DNA of 64,000 nucleotides, taken from assembly GCA_016795385.1 (NCBI GenBank), contig JAEUHI010000077.1, positions 248,001 through 312,000 on the forward strand, given 5' to 3'. The translations under genes were made by a program, and so were the position numbers. This document shows positions 17,779-26,647 of the stretch, one piece after another; positions within the stretch are counted from its first letter, which is position 1, and every line of letters begins with the position of its first letter. Origin of the DNA: Verrucomicrobiales bacterium. GTDB lineage: Bacteria; Verrucomicrobiota; Verrucomicrobiia; Verrucomicrobiales; DEV007. The notes under the pieces were generated by a model. That model saw only the letters and a list, made by a program, of their open reading frames with translations, was not told where the DNA came from and ran no database searches.

Positions 17779-18597
17779 TCAACAATGTTCCGCGTAGGCC
17801 TGCTGGATACGGGCGAGAAACTCGTCCTGGTCGGCGGACCACCAGCGGTTGGAGAAGATTTCGACCTCGTGGAAGCCGGTGAAGCCGGCGGCCTCGACGA
17901 GGGCACGCATGCCTTTCAGATCGATGCAGCCTTCGCCCATGAGACCGCGGTCGTTGAGGAGATCGGTGGTGGGGGTGAGCCAGTCACAAACGTGAAAGGC
18001 GAAGAGGCGGTTCTTTTCCCCGGTCAGGGCGATCTGGGCGGCGAGGTCGGGATCCCACCAGACGTGGTAGGCGTCGACCGCGAGACCGACGAGGGGATGA
18101 TCGAGTTCATCACAGACCGCGTTGGCCGAAGCCATCGTGTTGATCGCGCTGCGGTCGTCGGCATACATCGGGTGGAGCGGCTCGATCCCGAGACGAACAT
18201 TGAGTTCCTCGGCGAGGGGCAGGACCGCGGCGATGCCGTCCGCGATCTGCTTGCGCGATTCCGCGAGCGATTGACCGGGCACGGCCCCGCAGACAAGGAC
18301 GACAAGCGGAGCGCCGAGCTCGGCGGCTTCGCGGATCGCGCGGCGGTTTTCTTCGATGGCTTCGGCGCGGCGTGCGGCGGTTTTGTTAGGGAAGAATCCG
18401 CCGCGGCAGAGCGAGACGATTTCGAGATTCCGGGCGCGGAGATCGTCGCCGACCCGGGCAATGTTCCGTCCCTCGAGGGCTTGGCGCCAGACCGTGATGC
18501 CACCGATGCCGGCGGCGGCGTATTTGTCCATCGCCACCTCGATCGGCCAAGGTTTGGTCGTGATGGTGTGGACGCAGAGCTTCGGGTCAAAGGTCAT
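17779..18597 (-). CDS. Sugar phosphate isomerase/epimerase-like TIM-barrel protein
   Basis: This 272-aa cytosolic protein belongs to the AP-endonuclease-2/xylose-isomerase-like TIM-barrel superfamily. The metal-binding acidic and His residues are visible along the barrel: GIEPLHPMYADDRS (Glu and His), LAVDAYHVWWDPD (Asp and His), FHVCDW and GFHEVEIFS (Glu at the last strand). Such proteins isomerise or epimerise free sugars, inosose or 3-ketosugars. Its neighbours, a Gfo/Idh/MocA oxidoreductase and a DHDPS-like protein, match the typical makeup of a sugar-oxidation pathway. The exact substrate is not determinable. It lies between those two genes on the same strand. Confidence 0.9.
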   Translation of the reverse strand: MTFDPKLCVHTITTKPWPIEVAMDKYAAAGIGGITVWRQALEGRNIARVGDDLRARNLEIVSLCRGGFFPNKTAARRAEAIEENRRAIREAAELGAPLVVLVCGAVPGQSLAESRKQIADGIAAVLPLAEELNVRLGIEPLHPMYADDRSAINTMASANAVCDELDHPLVGLAVDAYHVWWDPDLAAQIALTGEKNRLFAFHVCDWLTPTTDLLNDRGLMGEGCIDLKGMRALVEAAGFTGFHEVEIFSNRWWSADQDEFLARIQQAYAEHC

Positions 18598-18650
18598 GAA
18601 TCGGAGCGAAGCGGAGATGGACGGAGTGAAGCGGAGTCAATCACGAGGGG

Positions 18651-19733
18651 TTAAGCCAGCTTGAAATTCGCGATACCCAATCGTTCGGCGATGCGGAGGG
18701 GACGGACGAGGGCTTCGCGCATGCGATCGGCTTCGCCTTCGGGGCGGGCGTCGGGGCAGTCGGGATGGATCTCGCTGGAGGCGATGAGGCCGAGCAACTT
18801 CAGGACATGCGCGGTGCTGTGTTTGTAGGCCGCGGCGCTGCCCTTCGCGTCGAGGCGGAAGACGGCGTCCTCGAGCGACTGGAAGGCCTCGAAGAGCTTG
18901 TAGACCCGGGTGTCGAGCGGGGCGGTGGTCCACATGCGCTTGGCCTCGCAAATGAGCGGACAAGCGGAGACTCCCGCACCGATGAGAAGGGGCAGGCCCA
19001 TCTTGATGGCCGAGGCAATCCCGAAGTCGTCGCCGCTGTGGGGCGCGAAGTCGAGTTTCAGATCCCGGCACATCGAGGCCCAGTAGAGGAAATGGGGCTC
19101 GTCGAGCGTCGAGATCTTCCCGCCGACGAACTTCGGATGATTCGCGAGCTCGTGAAGCAGCCAAGGGCCGTAGGGCGTCGCCCAAGGCACGAAGGCGGGC
19201 TCGAGGGCATGGACGATGCCGGGCACTGTCAGCATTTCGGCGATCTCGAAGTAGGCGTCGCGGCGTTTTTCGGTGCCGAGCTCGTTGAGGAGCTTCGAGG
19301 TCATGATCATCATCTCGACCTTGTCGAAGCTCTGCGCGATTTCGAAGTGGGGGCGATACCAATCGGGCTGGAAGGTGTCGCCAGAGGCACCGACCGCGGT
19401 CGAGCCGCAGATGATGGTCGGCTCGGGGAAGGCGGCGCGGAAGCGGCGGATCACCTCGCCATAGAGGTCGAGGGAAAGATTGAAGATGTAGCCGGTGTCG
19501 GCATTGAGCACAAAGGCGATCTCGACGCCGGCGGCCTCGGCGCAGGTGATCATCCAGCGGATGCTGTTCTCGAAGCCTTCCCAATCGGGCTTGCCGTCGC
19601 GGAAGGGCAGGAGGGTCGCGACGCAGAGACGGGCCTTGGAGGTGTGATCGACGAGGGCCTCCTCCGGAGTGTGGGCCCAGACGGTTTCCTCCCAGGTGGT
19701 GGAGGGTTTCAGATCGGCGGGGTCGGTGATCAT
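18651..19733 (-). CDS. Dihydrodipicolinate synthase/N-acetylneuraminate lyase-family protein
   Basis: This 360-aa protein resembles the DapA/NanA aldolase superfamily, class I TIM-barrel lyases that form a Schiff base with a ketone or keto acid. Visible features are the N-terminal VATLLPFRDGKPDWEGFENSIRWM and the central IICGSTAVGASGD, where canonical members have GTGxxxT. VGGKISTLDEPHF supplies the candidate Schiff-base Lys (KISTLDE). It is longer than DapA (about 290 aa) and unlikely to be the lysine-pathway enzyme. I start at the ATG at 19733; further upstream sequence antisense to the AraC gene is not coding. It is divergent from the AraC regulator, which probably controls it. Confidence 0.8.
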   Translation of the reverse strand: MITDPADLKPSTTWEETVWAHTPEEALVDHTSKARLCVATLLPFRDGKPDWEGFENSIRWMITCAEAAGVEIAFVLNADTGYIFNLSLDLYGEVIRRFRAAFPEPTIICGSTAVGASGDTFQPDWYRPHFEIAQSFDKVEMMIMTSKLLNELGTEKRRDAYFEIAEMLTVPGIVHALEPAFVPWATPYGPWLLHELANHPKFVGGKISTLDEPHFLYWASMCRDLKLDFAPHSGDDFGIASAIKMGLPLLIGAGVSACPLICEAKRMWTTAPLDTRVYKLFEAFQSLEDAVFRLDAKGSAAAYKHSTAHVLKLLGLIASSEIHPDCPDARPEGEADRMREALVRPLRIAERLGIANFKLA

Positions 19734-19811
19734 GAAATCCACGCTAGCAAATCCGACGGAAAGGGGTGAGAATTTTTTCGTCCGGATTAGCACAAAACCG
19801 ATGTCGATTTC
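19734..19811. promoter_or_regulatory. Divergent promoter region between DHDPS-like gene and AraC regulator
   Basis: This 78-bp gap must contain both outward promoters and any AraC binding half-sites. It is relatively AT-rich (GAATTTTTTCG). No unambiguous operator repeat could be defined by eye. Confidence 0.45.
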
Positions 19812-20624
19812 GTGAGAACGCGCGAATTCCAACCCATCCTCCTCGAGGACTTGAAAATCCGCTGGCCGGGATTCACGATCCGGCGCGTTGCCCTGAACCA
19901 ACACATGCCGCGGGTCGAGCGGCTCGGAGAGCATGTCCACCGTTTCGCCCAGATCCTTCTCTACCTTCGCGGTGAAGGGAGGCAGCATCTTGGCACCCGG
20001 TCGATGCCGGTCGGCCGCGGCACGGTGCTTGTCATTCCGCCGGGTCAGGAACATCGCTTTGAAAAAACCCGCCCGGTGCGGCCCATCTGCCTCGCGATTG
20101 ATTTTGATACGGTCGAGCCGGTGACGTGGGAGAACCAAGCGGTGCTGGGCTCGCGCGACCTTGCCTTGGTGGAGCGCTGGCTTGTCGCCTTGCACGAACA
20201 ACACCGTGGCCGCGACGACTTTTCGATCCAATCGGCGGCGCTGATCCTGCGGATCCTCGCCCGGCTCGAGGGAGCGGTGAACGGGAACCCGGAAAAGTCG
20301 ATGGAAGGCCCCGTGGCGTCGGTCGTGCGATCATTGGCGACGCGGCAGGGGCTCGCGGAGCTGACGCCCGGCGGGGTGGCCTCGGTTCTCGGCCGCACCC
20401 TCGATCACCTGAATCGGCAACTCCGCGCCGAGGCCGGCACGACGACGGGTGGCCTCCTCAATCGCCTACGTCTCGACGAAGCTTCCAGACGGCTGCGCGA
20501 ATCGGAGCAGTCGATCGGCGAAATCGCCGCCGCCATCGGGATGGACGATCAGAACTACTTCGCGCGCTGGTTCCGGCGACAGACCGGCCAGACGCCGACG
20601 AGGTGGCGCGCGGCGATGCGGTGA
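19812..20624 (+). CDS. AraC-family transcriptional regulator with cupin sensor
   Basis: This 270-aa protein has an N-terminal cupin-like sensing domain (about residues 20-100, with HVHRFAQILLYLRGEG and GTVLVIPPGQEHRF). The C-terminal AraC double helix-turn-helix (about 170-268) contains SIGEIAAAIGMDDQNYFARWFRRQTGQTP, which matches the second HTH and its conserved F-x-R-x-F-R-x-x-x-G-x-x-P end. AraC proteins usually activate nearby catabolic genes on binding a sugar. It is divergent from the DHDPS-like/isomerase/oxidoreductase block and converges with the DUF1080 gene. The start codon is GTG at 19812. Confidence 0.95.
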   Translation: MRTREFQPILLEDLKIRWPGFTIRRVALNQHMPRVERLGEHVHRFAQILLYLRGEGRQHLGTRSMPVGRGTVLVIPPGQEHRFEKTRPVRPICLAIDFDTVEPVTWENQAVLGSRDLALVERWLVALHEQHRGRDDFSIQSAALILRILARLEGAVNGNPEKSMEGPVASVVRSLATRQGLAELTPGGVASVLGRTLDHLNRQLRAEAGTTTGGLLNRLRLDEASRRLRESEQSIGEIAAAIGMDDQNYFARWFRRQTGQTPTRWRAAMR

Positions 20625-20628
20625 AATC

Positions 20629-21423
20629 TCACGGCTTTTTCAACGAAGGCTTGCCGAGTCCCTGCGGACGCGAAGTGGTCGGCTTGTCGATCCTAATCGC
20701 GTTGGCGGGCAGGATGAAAGGCAGGATCTCGCCGCCCTCGAGCGTCTTCAGTTTCACTTCGCGGATCTCCACGGTGTTGGCGTTGCCGTTGTGGAGTTGA
20801 AAGGCGAGGAGCCCTTCGAGAGCGCGGCCTTTTTCATCGCAGTCGATGAGCTTCGACGTGAGCTGTCCGTTGATGCGGTGCTCCATCACATTCCCTTTCG
20901 CGATCACGGTGTAGGTCTGCCATTGCGACACATCGACCTTCACGGGCTCGTGCTCGCCGACAAGCCAGCGCTGGCCGTCGGGACCGAGGATCACGTTCTT
21001 CCCGTTGAGTCCGAAAATGCCGCGGCCCTTTTCCTCGTAGGTCATCCCGGTGTGCTCGATCGCGGGGTGCACGTCGCATTGATAGCCCGCGATGGCCCAT
21101 GGGCCGACTTCGGGGAGCGGACGGCTGCGGTATTGGATGCCCGAATTGTTGTCGCCGACCACGCGCATCGTCACGGTGAGTTCGAAATCCTTGAGCGTGC
21201 CCTCACTCCAAATGAGGAAGTCGTTGTGCTTCGGCGTGCCCGGTCCGGTGCAGGTGCCGGTGATGACCCCATCGACCACTTTCCACAGCGCCGGATCGCC
21301 ATCCCAGCCCGTGAGATCCTTGCCGTTGAAAAGGTCGATCGTCTCTTCGGCCCGGACGGGAACGCAGGCGAGGAAAAGAGCAAGAAAGAAGGTCGGCGCG
21401 AACAACGTATGGGAACGGATCAT
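20629..21423 (-). CDS. Secreted DUF1080 protein (3-keto-disaccharide hydrolase-like)
   Basis: This 264-aa exported protein has a signal peptide (about 1-25, ending PVRA). The DUF1080 domain follows, starting TIDLFNGKDLTGWDGDPALWKVVDGVITG, which is the hallmark opening of the family. Later motifs include NSGIQYRSRP and GYQCDVHP, and ILPANAIRI ends the fold. Members are concanavalin-like and several hydrolyse 3-keto-glucosides in the periplasm. It lies next to an oxidoreductase/isomerase block that would process the sugars. It is transcribed towards the AraC gene, with a 4-bp gap, and from its own promoter upstream of 21423. Confidence 0.93.
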   Translation of the reverse strand: MIRSHTLFAPTFFLALFLACVPVRAEETIDLFNGKDLTGWDGDPALWKVVDGVITGTCTGPGTPKHNDFLIWSEGTLKDFELTVTMRVVGDNNSGIQYRSRPLPEVGPWAIAGYQCDVHPAIEHTGMTYEEKGRGIFGLNGKNVILGPDGQRWLVGEHEPVKVDVSQWQTYTVIAKGNVMEHRINGQLTSKLIDCDEKGRALEGLLAFQLHNGNANTVEIREVKLKTLEGGEILPFILPANAIRIDKPTTSRPQGLGKPSLKKP

Positions 21424-21571
21424 GATCAATTCGGGAAAGTCTATCCCCGTGTTTAGCCGAAGGCGACGGCCGGAGCAAGGCCGTGCTCGCGCGCGATCCC
21501 GCGCGGCGACGCCATCATTGCCGTTTCGCCGCTTGTCAGGCGGTGTCGCATCGGTCACACTCACGGCTATC

Positions 21572-22054
21572 ATGGAATCGCACGAAGTCTTGAAGGAGGC
21601 CTTTGACAGCCCCACCGCGAGCCCCAAAGAGATCGCTTCGGAGCTCGGGGTCTCCCTTTCCCTCGTCTACAAATGGGCGCAGCCGCCCGAAGGCCAGGGA
21701 TCCGGCAGCCGCAATCCGCTCGACCGGGTCGATGAGCTCGTGCGCCTGACGCATCACCAGGGCATCGTCGAATGGCTCTGCCAGCGCGCCGGGGGTTACT
21801 TCGTGAAAAATCCAAAGAGCTGCCCCACCAAAGGCTATGCCGTCGTGCCCGCGACCCACCAGATCGTGCAGCAGTTCGCCGGTCTCCTCGATGCCGTCTC
21901 CCGCGCCGCGCAGGACAACCAGATCTCCGGCGAAGAATCGGAGGAAATCCGCATCGTCTGGGACAAGCTGAAGTCGTTTTGCGAGGGATTCGTCCGCTGC
22001 TGCGAGGAAGGCGACTTTGCCACGATCCAGAAGGAGCTCGACGTTCGGAAATGA
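21572..22054 (+). CDS. Helix-turn-helix protein, phage CII (CP76)/YmfL-like
   Basis: This 160-aa protein has an N-terminal HTH (about residues 13-32: SPKEIASELGVSLSLVYKWAQ). A following region, GSGSRNPLDRVDELVRLTHHQGIVEWLCQRAGGYFVKN, matches the layout of phage regulatory CII-type proteins. The C-terminal helices carry two Cys residues near FVRCCEEGDFATI. Such proteins occur widely in non-phage loci in this group, and no other phage genes are nearby. It overlaps alr by ATGA, so the two are co-translated and it may relate to peptidoglycan precursor supply. That link is speculative. Confidence 0.75.
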   Translation: MESHEVLKEAFDSPTASPKEIASELGVSLSLVYKWAQPPEGQGSGSRNPLDRVDELVRLTHHQGIVEWLCQRAGGYFVKNPKSCPTKGYAVVPATHQIVQQFAGLLDAVSRAAQDNQISGEESEEIRIVWDKLKSFCEGFVRCCEEGDFATIQKELDVRK

Positions 22055-23187
22055 TTTCGTCGCCCGGATCCGGGGACCTTCCCCCGCGCTGTTGGGCCGA
22101 GATCGATCTCGGAGCGCTGCGTCACAATGCCAGGTGGTGCCGCGACCTGGCAGGCCCGGGCTGCGGGGTGATGGCCATCGTCAAAGCCGATGCCTACGGA
22201 CACGGCCTGCCCGAAGTGGTTGCCGCCCTGAGCGAAATCGCGGACTGGTTCGGCGTCGCCAACCTGCGTGAAGCGAGACGCGCCCGCGCCGCGTCCGGCG
22301 GGCGCGAGCAGGGTATCCTCGTCCTCGGTCCCGCGGCTCCGGAAGAGGTGGAACCGCTCGTCGACGGGGGCTTTTCCGGTGCCGTTTCCCTCCCCGAGGA
22401 AGTCGCCGCCTACGAGGCCGCCGCCGCCCGACTTGGAGCCATCGCCCGGCTCCACGCGGTGATCGACACAGGGATGGGGCGGATGGGCTGCCTGCCCGAC
22501 CACGCCGCCGAGCTCGTCGCCGCGATCCGCCGCAGCTCCCATTGCCGGCTCGAGGGTATCGCCAGCCATTTCCCCTCGGCCGACGAGGACCGCGCCTTTA
22601 CTCTCGATCAAATCGCGCGCTTCCACGCGATCGTCCGGTCGCTCGCGCCGGAGGAGGGTTGTCACGTCCACCTCGGCAACAGCGCCGGATTGATCGGCTA
22701 TCATGAGGAAATGGCCGGCATGACTCTCGCTCGCCCGGGCCTCGCCCTCTACGGCATCTCCCCGCTTCCGGACATGCAGTCCGACCTGCGCCCCGTGATG
22801 ACCTTGAAAAGCCGCGTCACCCTTGCGCGCGACGTGCCGGCCGGCACCGGGATTTCCTATGGACGCACCTTCGTCACGAGCCGCGCCACGCGCGTCGCCA
22901 CGCTCGCGGTCGGTTATGGCGACGGATACCCGCGCCACCTGTCCCACTCCGGGGCCAGCGTCCTGATCCAAGGCCGGCGCTGTCCTCTCCTCGGCCGCGT
23001 CACGATGGACCAGATTCTCGTCGACGTCACCGACCTCCCTTCCGTCTTCCGGGGCGAAGAAGCCGTGTTGATGGGAAAACAAGGCGGAGAGGAAATCACC
23101 ACCGCCGAGATCGCGGAACGAGCCGGCACCATTCCCTGGGAAATCCTCACCGGCATCACGAGTCGGGTCCAGCGTGTCCATCGCTGA
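22051..23187 (+). CDS. alr: Alanine racemase
   Basis: This 378-aa PLP enzyme interconverts L- and D-alanine for peptidoglycan synthesis. The PLP Lys is in AIVKADAYGHG (about residues 42-52). Other signatures are LHAVIDTGMGRMG, RPGLALYG, ISYGRTF (with the catalytic Tyr from the other subunit), GYGDGYPR and GRVTMDQILVDVT. The start ATG at 22051 overlaps the stop of the HTH gene by ATGA. Length is normal. It is the only alanine racemase in the window and is expected to be essential. Confidence 0.97.
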   Translation: MISSPGSGDLPPRCWAEIDLGALRHNARWCRDLAGPGCGVMAIVKADAYGHGLPEVVAALSEIADWFGVANLREARRARAASGGREQGILVLGPAAPEEVEPLVDGGFSGAVSLPEEVAAYEAAAARLGAIARLHAVIDTGMGRMGCLPDHAAELVAAIRRSSHCRLEGIASHFPSADEDRAFTLDQIARFHAIVRSLAPEEGCHVHLGNSAGLIGYHEEMAGMTLARPGLALYGISPLPDMQSDLRPVMTLKSRVTLARDVPAGTGISYGRTFVTSRATRVATLAVGYGDGYPRHLSHSGASVLIQGRRCPLLGRVTMDQILVDVTDLPSVFRGEEAVLMGKQGGEEITTAEIAERAGTIPWEILTGITSRVQRVHR

Positions 23188-23274
23188 ACGGACCAGGCCT
23201 GGAGAAAAATTTTTCATCCGGTCCTCCGCGTTTAGACAGAAATACACCGGTGCATCGCTCTACCCGTAGAAAGG

Positions 23275-23784
23275 ATGAGCGACGATCCCGACAGACCCGG
23301 CAAACACGAAGACCTCGAGGCCCTCTTGAGGAATCTCGTGCCGTCACCGTTGCAGTTCGATCACGCCGCCGATCTCCACCGCGAACGCGAACTCTTCGAG
23401 ATCAGCCGCTCGCAGGATCCCTCGCAGATGCAATGGGGACGGCTCGTGCCCCTCATGCTCGTCTGCACCGTCGTCATGTTCGGCGCCGCGCTCTTCCGTT
23501 ATGGCGACCGCCTTCGTGCCTCCGCATCCGGCGCGAAAAACGACGCGATCGTTCAGACCGAAACCGCCGCACCGGTGCCGGATCGATTCGTGCCGGTTTC
23601 GAGCCACGGCACCATCCTCAAGACTTCTTCGGGCGGCCTCGTCGAGACCGAAGCCGGTCCGCGCGAGCGCCTCAACATCGAGTACCAGGACGCCTATCAC
23701 TGGCACGATCCCGAGAGCGGCACCAACATCCGTTTCTTCCGTCCCCGCAGCGAGGAAGTCATCGTGCCGCTGCCGAAAGACTGA
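23275..23784 (+). CDS. Single-pass membrane protein of unknown function
   Basis: This 169-aa protein has a charged N-terminus with HEDLEALLRNLVPSPLQFD, one membrane segment (RLVPLMLVCTVVMFGAALFRY, about 56-76) and an extracytoplasmic beta-rich tail ending VIVPLPKD. The layout resembles the small membrane proteins that follow ECF sigma factors, but no sigma gene is adjacent here. I do not recognise the family. It is 55 bp upstream of a secreted PDZ protein on the same strand, and the two may act together at the envelope. Confidence 0.65.
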   Translation: MSDDPDRPGKHEDLEALLRNLVPSPLQFDHAADLHRERELFEISRSQDPSQMQWGRLVPLMLVCTVVMFGAALFRYGDRLRASASGAKNDAIVQTETAAPVPDRFVPVSSHGTILKTSSGGLVETEAGPRERLNIEYQDAYHWHDPESGTNIRFFRPRSEEVIVPLPKD

Positions 23785-23839
23785 TCGCCCCCATCGTCCA
23801 CGGCCCCCCGCGGCCTGAAACCCTAACAAAACACCCAAT

Positions 23840-24946
23840 ATGAAGACCTCCGTCATTCTTGCGTTGCCCGCCGCCCTCGCGCTTCTTGTGCCGGTTCCCC
23901 GGGCCGAGGAAAATCCCAAGCCCGCTCCGCCCCAACCTTCCGGGACGGAGGAAAGTGCCGAGGCTCCGAAGAAGGAAAAACCCCGGCGGTCGGAGGGGCG
24001 CGCCAAGCCCGGCGAACCCCGCTCGGGTCAATCTCCGCGTGAAGCCTCCTCCGAAAAGCGCACCTGGCTCGGCATCTCCACCCATCCGCTCGATCCCGCG
24101 CTCGGCGAACACCTCGAGATCCCGGAGGGCTTTGGCATCCAGGTCGTCGAGGTCATGCCCGACTCCCCCGCGGACCAAGCGGGCCTGCGCGGCAATGACA
24201 TCCTCCTCCGCTTCGAGGATCAGCGCCTCATTTCGCCCGAGCATCTTTCCCTCCTTGTCCGCACCGAAAAGAGCGGGAAAAAAATCGCCCTCACCCTGAT
24301 CCGCAAGGGTGCCGAGGAGACCGTCGAAGTCACGCTCGGAGAAGCCGACGAGAATCTCTTTGGTCCCTTCGACGCCCCGGCGCGCCACCCCCACGGCTAC
24401 CCGATGTCGCCGCACTTCGGGCAGGATCCCTCCCAGTGGCAGGAGCAGATCCGCCGCCAACAGGATGAAATCCTCCGCCAGCAAAAGGAGTGGATGGAAC
24501 GCCATCGCCAGGATCGGCCGCGCGAGACTCCGGCACCTCCGCATCCCGGCCCGGAGGGTCCCGGAGCGAAGGACGAGCCGCGCCCCGAGGGTCGCCCGCC
24601 CGCCGTCAGTGTCTCTCCCGGATTCCCGCTCCGCGTCTTCGGCACCTCGGGAGTCCTCAATATCGACAACGACCATGGCGAGCTCACGCTGACCCGGAAA
24701 GACGACGAACATCACCTCGTGATCAAGGATGCCGCCGGCAAGGTCGTTTATGAAGGCCCCTTCGATCCCGCCAAGGGTGTCGAGGCCCTGCCCAAAGAGG
24801 CCCGCGAGCAACTCGAGGTGATGAAACTCGACAACCTCGAGATCAAGCTGCCCGACATGCCCGAGCCACTTCCCGAAAAAACCGCCGAACCGAACCCGGA
24901 GCCGAAGTCCGGAAAACCGGCCGAACCCGAAGCCGGTATCCTCTGA
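23840..24946 (+). CDS. Secreted PDZ-domain protein
   Basis: This 368-aa protein has a signal peptide (about 1-22). A charged, Pro-rich linker runs to about residue 72 and is followed by one PDZ domain (about 74-170): TWLGISTHPLDP, then GFGIQVVEVMPDSPADQAGLRGNDILLRFEDQ with the carboxylate-binding loop. A Gln/His-rich coil (QWQEQIRRQQDEILRQQKEW) and an unusual beta-rich C-terminal segment (NDHGELTLTRKDDEHHLVIK) follow. There is no protease domain, so it is a PDZ-only adaptor or sensor. A hairpin just downstream ends the transcript. Confidence 0.85.
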   Translation: MKTSVILALPAALALLVPVPRAEENPKPAPPQPSGTEESAEAPKKEKPRRSEGRAKPGEPRSGQSPREASSEKRTWLGISTHPLDPALGEHLEIPEGFGIQVVEVMPDSPADQAGLRGNDILLRFEDQRLISPEHLSLLVRTEKSGKKIALTLIRKGAEETVEVTLGEADENLFGPFDAPARHPHGYPMSPHFGQDPSQWQEQIRRQQDEILRQQKEWMERHRQDRPRETPAPPHPGPEGPGAKDEPRPEGRPPAVSVSPGFPLRVFGTSGVLNIDNDHGELTLTRKDDEHHLVIKDAAGKVVYEGPFDPAKGVEALPKEAREQLEVMKLDNLEIKLPDMPEPLPEKTAEPNPEPKSGKPAEPEAGIL

Positions 24947-24954
24947 AAAAGCGA

Positions 24955-24980
24955 AGGGACGGGAATCGCTTCCCGTCCCT
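24955..24980 (+). terminator. Terminator-like hairpin after PDZ gene
   Basis: AGGGACGGGA and TCCCGTCCCT form a perfect 10-bp stem with loop ATCGCT, 8 bp after the stop codon. No T-run follows, so it may act as a Rho-dependent or stabilising hairpin. Confidence 0.65.
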
Positions 24981-25091
24981 CCACCAACTCTGAACCAAAC
25001 TAAGAATCGGAATGGGGCCGCGACGTATCGCGGTCTGATCGGGTTGTAGCAAAGTCCGCTCGCCGGGCCAATGGCTTGATCAGGGCGAAAA

Positions 25092-25119
25092 AAAAGGGAG
25101 ACCTCGCGGTCTCCCTTTT
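25092..25119 (-). terminator. Bidirectional-type terminator after gnd
   Basis: AAAAGGGAGACC and GGTCTCCCTTTT form a 12-bp stem with loop TCGC. Read on the minus strand, the stem is followed by a T-rich tract, giving a standard intrinsic terminator for the gnd transcript. Confidence 0.85.
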
Positions 25120-25148
25120 CCGTTTCAAATCGCGGTCGTTTCCGAGGC

Positions 25149-26594
25149 TCAATCCTCCACCACCTCGGGCCACTGGGTGTGGAAGAATTCACCTTCGGGC
25201 TTGTCGATGCGCTCGTAGGTGTGGGCACCGAAGAAGTCGCGCTGGGCCTGGAGCAGGTTCGCGGGGAGGCGGGGCGACCGGTAGCTGTCGTAGTAGCCGA
25301 GCGAGGCGCTGAAGGCGGGGATCGGGATCCCGTTGCTCACGCCGAGGGCGACGATCTCGCGCCAGTCGGCCTGGTTCCGGTTGAGGATGTCCATGAAGAA
25401 AGGATCGAGCATCAGGTTCACGAGGTTCGGATTGCGCTCGTAGGCCTCGGTGATGCGGTTGAGGAAACGCGCCCGGATGATGCAGCCGCCGCGCCAGATG
25501 CGGGCGATCGCGCCGAGGTTTAGTCCCCAGCCGTGGGCTTCGCCGACCTTCTTGATGAGGTCGAGCCCCTGGGCGTAGGAGATGATCTTCGAGGCGTAAA
25601 GCGCGTCGTGGACCTTCTGCACGAGGACGTCCTTGGGCAGGTCGATCTTCGGCGTCGGGCCGGCGAACTGGGTGGCCGCGGCGAGGCGCTGGTTGCGCAT
25701 CGAGGAAAGGATGCGCGCCTCGACCGCCGCATTGATCGTGGAGATGACGACGGTGTTGTCCGCCGCGTTCATCACGGTCCAGCGCCCCGTGCCTTTTTGA
25801 CCGGCCTTGTCGAGGATGAGCTCGACGACGGCCTCGCCGGTCTCCTCGTCGCGGATCGTGAAGATCTTGCTGGTGATCTGGATGAGGTAGCTCTCGAGAT
25901 CGCCCTGATTCCACTGCTCGAAGATCGCGCCGATCTCGTCGGTGCTGAAGCCGGCGGTCTTGAAGATCTGGTAGGCCTCGCAGATGAGCTGCATGTCGCC
26001 GTACTCGATGCCGTTGTGGACCATCTTCACGTAGTGGCCCGCGCCGCCGGTGCCGATGTGGGTGACGCAGGGATCGCCGTTCACCTTGGCGGAGATGGAT
26101 TCGAAGATCGGCTTGATCAGTTCCCAGCTGCTCGCGGGACCACCGGGCATGATCGCGGGGCCCTTGCGGGCGCCTTCCTCACCGCCGGAGACGCCGGTGC
26201 CGATGAAGAGGAGGCCCTTCGCCTCGAGCTCCTTGGAGCGGCGCTCGGTGTGGATGAAATAGGTGTTGCCTCCGTCGATGATGAGGTCGCCGGGTTCGAG
26301 GAGCGGCACGAGCGAGTCGATCACGGCGTCGACGGCGTCACGGTCGGCGGGATTGGCGCCGGCCTTCGACTGGACCAGCATCATGATCTTGCGGGGACGC
26401 TCGATGCTCGCGACGAAGTCCTCGAGGGAGGCGTAGCCATGCAGTTTCTTGCCCGGATTCGCCGCGATGAACTCGTCGGTCACCGAGGAGGTGCGGTTGT
26501 AAACGGAAACCTGGAAGCCGCGGCTCTCCACGTTCAACACCAGGTTCTGCCCCATCACGGCGAGGCCAATCAGTCCGAAATCGCTCTTGCTCAT
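25149..26594 (-). CDS. gnd: 6-phosphogluconate dehydrogenase, decarboxylating
   Basis: This 481-aa enzyme oxidises 6-phosphogluconate to ribulose-5-phosphate with NADP+ in the pentose phosphate pathway. The cofactor motif GLAVMGQNL is at residues about 10-18. The catalytic region IGTGGAGHYVKMVHNGIEYGDMQL (about 180-203) includes the catalytic Lys and the substrate-binding Asn-Gly-Ile-Glu-Tyr. The C-terminal sequence RDFFGAHTYERID is characteristic. Length is normal for the long (6PGDH type I) class. It is divergent from the moaE-like gene and ends at a clear intrinsic terminator. Confidence 0.98.
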   Translation of the reverse strand: MSKSDFGLIGLAVMGQNLVLNVESRGFQVSVYNRTSSVTDEFIAANPGKKLHGYASLEDFVASIERPRKIMMLVQSKAGANPADRDAVDAVIDSLVPLLEPGDLIIDGGNTYFIHTERRSKELEAKGLLFIGTGVSGGEEGARKGPAIMPGGPASSWELIKPIFESISAKVNGDPCVTHIGTGGAGHYVKMVHNGIEYGDMQLICEAYQIFKTAGFSTDEIGAIFEQWNQGDLESYLIQITSKIFTIRDEETGEAVVELILDKAGQKGTGRWTVMNAADNTVVISTINAAVEARILSSMRNQRLAAATQFAGPTPKIDLPKDVLVQKVHDALYASKIISYAQGLDLIKKVGEAHGWGLNLGAIARIWRGGCIIRARFLNRITEAYERNPNLVNLMLDPFFMDILNRNQADWREIVALGVSNGIPIPAFSASLGYYDSYRSPRLPANLLQAQRDFFGAHTYERIDKPEGEFFHTQWPEVVED

Positions 26595-26647
26595 TGCTTT
26601 GTTCTTGGAAGGTTTTGGAGAAACGGAAGCCTATCCAGTATTCAGCA

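Noticed and set aside
21572..22054. Prophage remnant
   Set aside because: A single CII-like HTH gene coupled to alr without other phage genes is not evidence of a prophage.
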